Shown here: positions 17,210 to 22,219 of the stretch, in pieces | How the letters are laid out: each line of letters begins with the position of its first letter | Numbering within the stretch: the first letter of the stretch is position 1 | Source: Bacteroidota bacterium | Lineage (GTDB): Bacteria > Bacteroidota > Bacteroidia > Cytophagales > Cytophagaceae | Direction of reading: 5' to 3' | DNA: 22,256 bases | NCBI GenBank assembly: GCA_023428135.1 | Contig: JAEYZG010000042.1 | Span: forward strand, 1 to 22,256 | Translations under genes and position numbers: made by a program | The notes under the pieces: generated by a model | Databases searched by the model: none | What the model saw: only the letters and a program-made list of their open reading frames with translations | Told to the model about the DNA's origin: nothing

Positions 17210-17737
17210 ATGGACAGGGTATTACCTTTATTTGTTTTACTCCTATTAACTGCGTGTAACCAACTGTACACAAATAAGGAGACGTCTGAAATCGGCTCCA
17301 TGAGTCCTTCCTGCTTAGATAGCTTGGCTTGGGAAAAAATATGTCGCGAACATTCCATTGATAGCATAAGAGACCCGGAGTTACTTTCAAAACTGGAGGA
17401 TGTAAAGAATCATTTTATTAAACCTGACTATATTCTTTACTTTAAAGCGGAACCGGAGGAAATAATAGGGTGTGATTGGTATTCTGTTAGAGTAGTCTAT
17501 AATCAAAAAAATGCTAACCAGACACTAACCGGTCTGGATCCCTTGCTTGGCAATGACGAGCAAAAAAGAATACGGAATCGAGTGTTGAAAGAGATCATGA
17601 AGTATCAATGTGCTGCGGGCCAATCGGAGACGTTGAAGGAAATGGAGAAGGAAGTGCCGTTTGCAGAATCTCATAAGGAGTATCCGCTGAAGCAAACTCC
17701 AGAAATGATGGAACCTGATTTAAAACAGGACAAATGA
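17210..17737 (+). CDS. Lipoprotein of unknown function (cassette 4)
   Basis: 175 residues from the ATG at 17210, which starts a lipoprotein signal peptide (MDRVLPLFVLLLLTAC, lipobox LLTAC). An in-frame ATG at 17183, three bases inside the cassette, would add nine residues and cannot be excluded; starts farther upstream would lie in the preceding attC-like site. The mature protein is hydrophilic, with four further cysteines (CLDSL, KICRE, GCDWY, YQCAA) and a lysine/glutamate-rich C terminus. No family is recognised. The stop codon ends one base before the next left box. Confidence 0.7.
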   Translation: MDRVLPLFVLLLLTACNQLYTNKETSEIGSMSPSCLDSLAWEKICREHSIDSIRDPELLSKLEDVKNHFIKPDYILYFKAEPEEIIGCDWYSVRVVYNQKNANQTLTGLDPLLGNDEQKRIRNRVLKEIMKYQCAAGQSETLKEMEKEVPFAESHKEYPLKQTPEMMEPDLKQDK

Positions 17738-17738
17738 C

Positions 17739-17832
17739 TGTGCATAACAATGCATATAAATCATGCCGGCAGAGTTTGATGACTAATTATTAATTTGGTC
17801 TGCCGGCACGCTTTATATGCGAACGTTATCAA
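17739..17832 (+). other. attC-like site 4 (end of cassette 4)
   Basis: Left box TGTGCATAAC (17739-17748) is the exact complement of the start of cassette 4 (GTTATGCACA at 17180). Right core is GTTATCA (17825-17831). The arms give a 9-bp stem (GCATATAAA with TTTATATGC), a 3/3 unpaired spacer (TCA opposite CGC) and a perfect 10-bp stem TGCCGGCAGA/TCTGCCGGCA around a 25-base loop. It is the clearest attC-like fold in the window. Confidence 0.85.
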
Positions 17833-17950
17833 GAATTATAAAGCAGGCGAGTCTTAGTTCATTTGTTAATTTTTCATCTTAAGTAACTTTTAAAGGAGAG
17901 ATTTCGTCAGAGATTAAGTCTGAGAAAAATCAGAAGAAGGCTTTTTCGTT

Positions 17951-18100
17951 TTAAAGTTTCCGGAGATACCGTTCAAACGAGCGTTTGATGACGGGAGCAC
18001 CGTCAGAAACTTTAACGGATTCGAGGTTTGCGTATAAAATGATAAAGTCAAATATGCTGTCTTCGACTCCGCCGATATTAGAACAGACGAAATGGTAAAT
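17951..18100 (-). pseudogene. Decayed antisense reading frame in cassette 5
   Basis: Reading the minus strand, a 49-codon open stretch ends at a TAA at 17951-17953. Its last 21 residues (VKVSDGAPVIKRSFERYLRK plus L) are identical to those read from cassette 7. Upstream, the copies disagree because cassette 5 lacks one base near 18030 relative to cassette 7, which shifts the frame. No plausible start codon is present. I read it as the remnant of an opposite-strand gene, but conserved structure could also explain the identity. Confidence 0.4.
17953..18013. other. Conserved nested hairpin in cassette 5
   Basis: An outer 8-bp stem (AAAGTTTC 17953-17960, GAAACTTT 18006-18013) encloses a 10-bp stem (CCGT-TCAAAC 17969-17978 with GTTTGA-TG-ACGG 17983-17994) closed by the loop GAGC, with one 2-base bulge. 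A competing hairpin, TGACGG-GAGCA-CCGTCA (17989-18005), uses the same bases. The segment is unchanged in cassette 7. It might be an RNA element or a protein-binding site; no function is known to me. Confidence 0.5.
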
Positions 18101-18275
18101 TTATTTTTACGTTGAATTTCTTAAGATGAGCATATTCACCGACAGTTTTAACACCCGGTGTAAAATCAATCGATGGGTATTAAAATTAACATAAATAAAA
18201 GTTGTATGAGGGTAAAGATTAAGGTGTCTGCTTAATACCTACGTTTTTCCCATGCTTCAAGCCTAAAGTAAAAAT

Positions 18276-18358
18276 TTTTGATAACATTGCATTTCAATAA
18301 TATAATTTTTTATTTTAGATAGGGCCGAAAGTAAACTATTGAAGCGCAATCATTATGG
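18276..18358 (+). other. attC-like site 5 (end of cassette 5)
   Basis: Left box TTTTGATAAC (18276-18285) matches the complement of the cassette 5 start (GTTATCAAGA) at 8 of 10. The arms are ATTGC with GCAAT, a 2/2 unpaired spacer, then TTCAATA with TATTGAA. The right core is ATTATGG (18352-18358), with A in place of the usual G. It is compact compared with sites 1-3. Confidence 0.72.
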
Positions 18359-18651
18359 TCAATTTTCACGCAACTCGGCGGAAAGGACAACGTATAAGAA
18401 GAGGACCAACAAAATATTGCAACGTCACTTTTTGACAATTATTTACAACTGACAACAAACCTATGGTTTCAAGATTTACGACATTATCGTGTTAAGAATG
18501 AAAAATGGCTGAATAGATTGTTTTTTTTAACTAATAATTTGATTGCATTTTACAGCACAAAAAACATAAAAAGTGGAGACCAGTTACCATTATCAAAAAC
18601 GGGGCGTTACCGAAAAGCCAAACGAGTAGGGCAAAACAAAAAAGAAACCAA
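18353..18651 (+). other. Non-coding leader of cassette 6
   Basis: 299 bases between the start of cassette 6 and its first gene. No reading frame of useful length, no RNA gene and no strong hairpin were seen. It is AT-rich with long T and A runs near 18515-18555 and probably holds the promoter of the lipoprotein gene at 18652. A GCGTTACCG near 18605 resembles a core site but has no partner. Confidence 0.35.
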
Positions 18652-19299
18652 ATGAACTTCAAAAGAATTACAATTTCGGCATTGGCCCTAATCCTTATTG
18701 TGGGAATTACTTCTTGTCGTAAAGATGATAAACCAACTCCGTCAAGCACACAACCGTCTAACACAACTCCGTCTAGCACAAACCCTCCCGTTAGTGACTC
18801 TCTTACCTCCAAAAACCTTACTTACGAAGCAAGCGGTAGTTTTATTTATACCAGTGCTGCCACGTCTTCTCCCAAAACTTATACACACCAATATGTAAAA
18901 GCGCAATACAAAGACATGTCCCATATATGGTCAGATACATACTATACGTACATGTCATTTTACAACATCAATGCAACAGCAGCAGCAGAAATGATCACAT
19001 TTACTTTTTTAGGGAAAGAATTTCCTAAAACCGGCACTTACAAATTAGGTCCAATCATTATCGCTAACTTAGGAATTAGTGAAGCCGACAAACTTTTATC
19101 AGACGAAGTTGCGATACAGGTTGTAGGAAATGGGCAAGTAAGCAAACGCGATGCTTCTATATCTATAAATGTAGTAAACGACAACGGTAAAATAACCATT
19201 ACAAGCGATAATGAAATAAAAGTTTATGACAACTTAATGGGTGAATTAAAAGGCACTTGTAAAAACATAAACTTCACACGTACCACCAATAAAAAGTAG
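18652..19299 (+). CDS. Lipoprotein of unknown function (cassette 6, first gene)
   Basis: 215 residues with a lipoprotein signal (MNFKRITISALALILIVGITSC, lipobox ITSC). A short Ser/Thr/Pro-rich linker of repeated PSST/PSNT units (about residues 29-47) follows and would hold the globular part away from the membrane. The rest (about 50-215) is a beta-rich domain without recognised motifs (NLTYEASGSFIYTSAATSS ... FTFLGKEFPKTGTYKLG). The gene is followed by a very strong intrinsic terminator, so it forms its own transcription unit, unlike the compact genes in the other cassettes. Confidence 0.75.
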   Translation: MNFKRITISALALILIVGITSCRKDDKPTPSSTQPSNTTPSSTNPPVSDSLTSKNLTYEASGSFIYTSAATSSPKTYTHQYVKAQYKDMSHIWSDTYYTYMSFYNINATAAAEMITFTFLGKEFPKTGTYKLGPIIIANLGISEADKLLSDEVAIQVVGNGQVSKRDASISINVVNDNGKITITSDNEIKVYDNLMGELKGTCKNINFTRTTNKK

Positions 19300-19325
19300 A
19301 AATTTTAGCAGTTAATAATAGTGTA

Positions 19326-19365
19326 TGCTCTTGATGATTATGAGATAATCATCAAGAGCATTTTT
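19326..19365 (+). terminator. Strong intrinsic terminator after the first gene of cassette 6
   Basis: A perfect 16-bp stem (TGCTCTTGATGATTAT at 19326-19341 with its complement at 19345-19360), a 3-base GAG loop and an immediate TTTTT run. It lies 27 bases after the stop codon at 19299. Confidence 0.92.
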
Positions 19366-19404
19366 ACGTTAAAAGAATTGAACTATTAGTAAATATTGAA
19401 CTAA

Positions 19405-19428
19405 AAAATGGGCTAGACAGCCCATTTT
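19405..19428. terminator. Second hairpin terminator, possibly bidirectional
   Basis: AAAATGGGCT (19405-19414) and AGCCCATTTT (19419-19428) form a perfect 10-bp stem with a 4-base loop. The A- and T-rich flanks allow function on both strands. It follows the first terminator by 40 bases and insulates the next gene from read-through. Confidence 0.75.
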
Positions 19429-19541
19429 ACAAATTGTTATTTATAATGAATTTTAGAGCGTAAATAGTATTAGATATAAACAATTTTAGGACGCACTTAC
19501 AAACAAAGAGACAACTGCAAATCATAAACAAAATAAATTCT

Positions 19542-20036
19542 ATGAAAAAACCGACAATTTTATTATTTGGACTATTTACATTTCTAATAATAGGTTGTGG
19601 AAACAGATTTGAATTTTGGGACATTTCCAAATTCAGAATGGATAACACCGCATTAGAAGACAATGAAGAAATTAAACTTATTTACACAAGTCGTGGACCT
19701 GACTTCAATAAAGACCTGAAATACTATATTCATTTAATTGCTGTTTCTCAGAAAACAGGGGACACAGTCAACATACTTACTACTGCTGACAATGGTTTGA
19801 CAATGGAGGACAAAGACAAAGTATTTAACTTCTTTAATCAAGACAATTTTATCACTAAGTTAGCTCAACTGGACTCTGAAAAACTCAAAGACATTAAACA
19901 TATTGACGACATTAATTCAACAGAATTTAAAAAAAATGACAAAGTAGCTAGAGACCCTAAATTTGACGACATAGCAGACAATAACTACCCGACTATAATT
20001 GGAGTTATTGGTGCAACGACAATGAATAACGAATAA
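19542..20036 (+). CDS. Lipoprotein of unknown function (cassette 6, second gene)
   Basis: 164 residues with a lipoprotein signal (MKKPTILLFGLFTFLIIGC, lipobox LIIGC). The mature part is small, acidic and Asp/Lys-rich, with a predicted helix around DKDKVFNFFNQDNFITKLAQL, and no recognised motif. It is separated from the first gene of the unit by two terminators and about 110 bases of AT-rich DNA, which includes a loose inverted repeat (AAATTGTT near 19431 and AACAATTT near 19478), so it should have its own promoter. The stop codon lies five bases before the left box of attC-like site 6. Confidence 0.72.
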   Translation: MKKPTILLFGLFTFLIIGCGNRFEFWDISKFRMDNTALEDNEEIKLIYTSRGPDFNKDLKYYIHLIAVSQKTGDTVNILTTADNGLTMEDKDKVFNFFNQDNFITKLAQLDSEKLKDIKHIDDINSTEFKKNDKVARDPKFDDIADNNYPTIIGVIGATTMNNE

Positions 20037-20041
20037 AAAAC

Positions 20042-20175
20042 TGGCTATAATACGGGTTTTGCGTCAGGCGGGCTGACGTATCACTTGAAGCATTGTGCAT
20101 CCATTGAACTTTAGTAATAAATTGAAACTTTGTGCTCCGAAACCCGCCCGAACGCAAAGCTCCAAAACGTTATCA
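20042..20175 (+). other. attC-like site 6 (end of cassette 6)
   Basis: Left box TGGCTATAAT (20042-20051) agrees at 8 of 10 with the complement of the cassette 6 start (ATTATGGTCA at 18352), the weakest match in the array. Right core is GTTATCA (20169-20175). Arms TTTGCG/CGCAAA and GGCGGG/CCCGCC pair across a 3/4 unpaired spacer. Spacer asymmetry next to the right core is four bases, as in sites 1 and 8. Confidence 0.68.
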
Positions 20176-20697
20176 AGAATTATAAAGCAGACGAGTCTTG
20201 GTTCATTTGTTTATTTTTCATCTTAAGTAACTTTTAAAGGAGGGGTTTCGTCAGAGATAAAATCGGAGAAAAATCAGAAGAAGGTTTTTTCGTTTTAAAG
20301 TTTCCGGAGATACCGTTCAAACGAGCGTTTGATGACGGGAGCACCGTCAGAAACTTTAACGGATTCGAAGTTAGCGTTAAAAAATGATAAAGTCAAATAT
20401 GCTGATTTCGACTCCGACGATATTAGAACAGACGAAATGGTAAATTTACTTTTACGTTTGATTTCTTAAGATGAACATATTTACCGACAGCTTTAACACC
20501 CTGTGTAAAATCAATCGGTGGATATTAAAATTAACAGAATGAAAAGTTGTATGAGGCCAATGAATAGGGTGTCTGCTTTATAACCACGTTTTTCCGATAC
20601 TTCAAGCCCAAAGTAAAAACTCTTGATAATATTGCATTTCAATAATATAATTTTCTTATTTAGATGGGGCCGAAAATTAACTATTGAAACGCAATCA
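20170..20697 (+). repeat. Cassette 7: 528-bp unit, copy 2 of the duplicated cassette
   Basis: Homologous to cassette 5 from end to end. The offset between copies is 2344 bases at the start and 2345 at the end, so there is one net insertion here (near 20372). It carries the same nested hairpin at 20297-20357 without change, a minus-strand reading frame at 20295-20465, the CATCTTAAG/CTTAAGATG pair, and its own attC-like site. No plus-strand gene is visible. Confidence 0.85.
20295..20465 (-). pseudogene. Antisense reading frame in cassette 7, probably a gene remnant
   Basis: A 56-codon minus-strand open stretch between stops includes FTISSVLISSESKSAYLTLS and ends in a basic C terminus (PVIKRSFERYLRKL). 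Compared with cassette 5, changes in its upstream half are conservative when read in this frame (S to A, S to T), hinting at former selection. No ATG, GTG or suitable start lies at its head, and a frame just upstream (DFTQGVKAVGKYVHLKKSNV) looks like the displaced N-terminal part. It is probably a frameshifted fragment; function unknown. Confidence 0.42.
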
Positions 20698-20703
20698 TTA
20701 TCG
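20621..20703 (+). other. attC-like site 7 (end of cassette 7)
   Basis: Left box TCTTGATAAT (20621-20630) complements the cassette 7 start (GTTATCAAGA) at 9 of 10. Arms are ATTGC/GCAAT and TTCAATA/TATTGAA with a 2/2 unpaired spacer, as in site 5. The right core is ATTATCG (20697-20703), again with A instead of G. Confidence 0.72.
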
Positions 20704-20725
20704 GTTATTTTAAAACGACATAAAA

Positions 20726-21112
20726 ATGAACAACAAAAAAGAAAATAAAGACTGTTTTGTCATTATGCCAATAAGTGACGCTGAAGGTTATGAAAAAGGA
20801 CATTTTAATCACGTTTATGACGACATAATTAAACCAGCTGTTGAGTTATCTGGATTTATTCCGAGACGAGCAGATGAAGTAAAGGAAACAAACTTCATCC
20901 ATCTCGACATTTTAAAAAAGCTAATTGACGCACCAATTGCAATCTGTGACCTAAGCACACGAAATCCAAATGTTCTTTTCGAATTAGGTATACGACAGGC
21001 ATTTGATAAACCAGTTGTCCTAATTCAGGAAAAAGGAACACCGAAAATATTTGATATTGGTCCATTGAGATATTTAGAATATTCAAAGGACATGAAAATC
21101 ATGACGTTCTAA
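20726..21112 (+). CDS. TIR/deoxyribosyltransferase-like protein, N-terminal part of a frameshifted gene (cassette 8)
   Basis: 128 residues up to a stop produced by a frameshift. The fold signature is a Rossmann-like domain related to nucleoside 2-deoxyribosyltransferases and TIR-like NAD-consuming effectors: CFVIMPIS (10-17), NFIHLDILKKLIDAPIAICD (56-75) and DLSTRNPNVLFELGIRQA (75-92), where E86 would be the catalytic glutamate. Stand-alone proteins with this signature occur in defence loci, often with a C-terminal region of unknown role. The match to the consensus is strong until about residue 122 (RYLEYSKDM), after which the frame runs out. The continuation is in the next frame, open from 21055 to 21576. 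The start is 28 bases inside the cassette. Confidence 0.72.
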   Translation: MNNKKENKDCFVIMPISDAEGYEKGHFNHVYDDIIKPAVELSGFIPRRADEVKETNFIHLDILKKLIDAPIAICDLSTRNPNVLFELGIRQAFDKPVVLIQEKGTPKIFDIGPLRYLEYSKDMKIMTF

Positions 21113-21198
21113 AGACTCAACAGGATTTAAAAAATCCAATTGAAGCTACAAAAGCAGCTGAGGGTGAACATGGAAATATTAATTCTATTGTTCGTTTA

Positions 21199-21576
21199 AT
21201 GGCACTAAGTTCACCTGCGACAATTCCAAATTTAGAAGGGAATAATAAAGAGGCTCTAGCATTTGACGTATTACAAACTCAGTTGAATGATATGCGCAAA
21301 ATGATGGAAATTTCCATGATGGAGGGTAGGAGAAATAATCGAAAAGGAGGTATTGCAAATATTGAATATGAGAGAATCACTAATAAACTTGAACGACTTT
21401 CAAATGGTGAGTTTTCTTCTTCGGGACAAGCAATGGAGGAATATCATAAATTAATGATGGAGGCTGAAGAACTACAAATGCATTGCGACAATGAAGGAGA
21501 CCATAGAATGTTTCGTTATTTAATGGAAAGAATACACCGACAAATACGCGAATTCGAAATGAAAAACAACCGATAA
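21199..21576 (+). CDS. C-terminal part of the frameshifted cassette 8 gene
   Basis: 125 residues if started at the ATG at 21199, but the reading frame is open from 21055 and the segment before that ATG (HDVLKTQQDLKNPIEATKAA) reads as a natural continuation of the N-terminal half. I therefore see this as the second half of one protein of about 280 residues, broken by loss of one base somewhere in 21080-21110. The content is helical and charged (NKEALAFDVLQTQLNDMRKM; EEYHKLMMEAEELQMHCDNE), probably coiled-coil or a helical partner-binding region. The TAA stop is embedded in the left box of attC-like site 8. Confidence 0.6.
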   Translation: MALSSPATIPNLEGNNKEALAFDVLQTQLNDMRKMMEISMMEGRRNNRKGGIANIEYERITNKLERLSNGEFSSSGQAMEEYHKLMMEAEELQMHCDNEGDHRMFRYLMERIHRQIREFEMKNNR

Positions 21577-21702
21577 CAGCACCTACCCAAAAGTGGCGGT
21601 TCAGTGGTTAAATCAAGCTTTGTGATTCTATTAAAGGTTGTGCTTGATTGACAGTGGAGTGCTTCGAAATCGCCACCTTCGGGTAGCTGCTATCCGTTAT
21701 GG
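21568..21702 (+). other. attC-like site 8 (end of cassette 8)
   Basis: Left box AACCGATAAC (21568-21577) complements the cassette 8 start (TTATCGGTT at 20698) exactly. Right core is GTTATGG (21696-21702). Arms CTACCC/GGGTAG and GTGGCG/CGCCAC flank an unpaired AAAA/CTTC spacer identical to that of site 1. The loop holds AATCAAGC/GCTTGATT. Confidence 0.82.
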
Positions 21703-21721
21703 GTAATCTAAACTAATCAAC

Positions 21722-22090
21722 ATGAAACCAATTCTTAAAATTTTTTACATTTTCTTATTACTTATCATTTGTAATAATATCTATGGACAGCAAAACAAAC
21801 TAGATATGGTTGCTGTAACAAAAAAAGTGCGACTTCTTGACTCAGCTAAATTTGTATACATTGTGCATGAGAAGGGAGTTAACCTCCTCACATTTATTTG
21901 TAAAGGCGATTTGAAAGACTTTAATGGTTTCCTAGTCATTTCTTATGATGAAGCAATTAATAAGGATCCTAATGTAAAAGACCTTCCATATATACCGGAA
22001 GGCAGTTATCTTTTCTGGAATGATAAAAAGAAAATCTGGGAATTAAAAAAAGGAACTCTTAAAGAGGTCTTAAAGATGAGTTCTAAATAA
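21722..22090 (+). CDS. Small secreted protein of unknown function (cassette 9)
   Basis: 122 residues with a signal peptide (MKPILKIFYIFLLLIICNNIYG, probably cleaved before QQNK). The mature part of about 100 residues is small and mixed alpha/beta, with a hydrophobic strand FVYIVHEKGVNLLTFICKG and a C-terminal segment GSYLFWNDKKKIWELKKGTL. There is no lipobox, unlike the other exported cassette products, although a cysteine lies in the signal region (IICNN) and another in the mature part. I do not recognise the family. The ATG is 26 bases inside the cassette. Confidence 0.7.
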   Translation: MKPILKIFYIFLLLIICNNIYGQQNKLDMVAVTKKVRLLDSAKFVYIVHEKGVNLLTFICKGDLKDFNGFLVISYDEAINKDPNVKDLPYIPEGSYLFWNDKKKIWELKKGTLKEVLKMSSK

Positions 22091-22124
22091 TCCATCAATG
22101 GTTTTGAATGTTGAATCAAATAAC

Positions 22125-22219
22125 TGCCCATAACAACTAAGTTTTCGTTTGGCATGGAGTGCCCAGAATGAAAACGATGTTGAGCGAAACCTTCGGTAGT
22201 TTTTGTGGTGCACTATGGG
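22125..22219 (+). other. attC-like site 9 (end of cassette 9, right half uncertain)
   Basis: Left box TGCCCATAAC (22125-22134) complements the cassette 9 start (GTTATGGGTA at 21696) at 9 of 10. Arms AACTA/TAGTT and TTTCG/CGAAA can pair with a CCTTCGG spacer on the right, as in sites 1 and 8. The right core is doubtful: the best candidate is ACTATGG at 22212, which resembles the cassette start but lacks GTT. The spacer to it is longer than elsewhere. Confidence 0.5.

Larger units (their letters stand above)
17826..18352 (+). repeat. Cassette 5: 527-bp unit without an intact gene, copy 1 of a duplicated cassette
   Basis: This unit and cassette 7 (20170-20697) are homologous along their whole length, with many substitutions and a net difference of one base. 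The first 190 bases are closest; the last 150 are more diverged. No plus-strand reading frame of useful length exists. It holds a conserved nested hairpin (17953-18013) and a decayed minus-strand reading frame (17951-18100). A 9-bp inverted repeat, CATCTTAAG near 17876 and CTTAAGATG near 18120, brackets most of it. Its end is an 85-base attC-like site. Confidence 0.85.
11551..22219 (+). mobile_element. Integron-like recombinase plus nine-cassette array
   Basis: A recombinase gene is followed by nine head-to-tail units, most ending in a long imperfect inverted repeat with a terminal GTT or ATT triplet. In each unit the left outer box of its terminal repeat is the reverse complement of the unit's own first bases (for example TGCCGATAAC at 17022 against GTTATCGGCA at 15286; GACAGGTAAC at 15127 against GTTACCTGTC at 14299; AACCGATAAC at 21568 against the start at 20697). 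This is the signature of integron cassettes that circularise at their own attC. All identified genes run in the same direction as the recombinase. The array may continue beyond the window. Family assignment as an integron is inference because the recombinase is not a typical IntI. Confidence 0.82.

Noticed and set aside
18600..18612. GCGTTACCG as a possible cassette border inside cassette 6
   Set aside because: No left box complementary to it occurs before either downstream gene end, and no paired arms lie upstream.
19431..20033. Alternative border GTTATTTATA (19436) with box AATGAATAAC (20024) for the second gene of cassette 6
   Set aside because: There is an 8 of 10 match, but the arms next to 20024 do not pair properly with the right half of site 6, and no attC-like fold ends at 19436. 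It remains a weak alternative.
21085..21112. Programmed -1 ribosomal frameshifting in the TIR-like gene
   Set aside because: No X-XXY-YYZ heptamer and no obvious following stem or pseudoknot; simple base loss is more likely.
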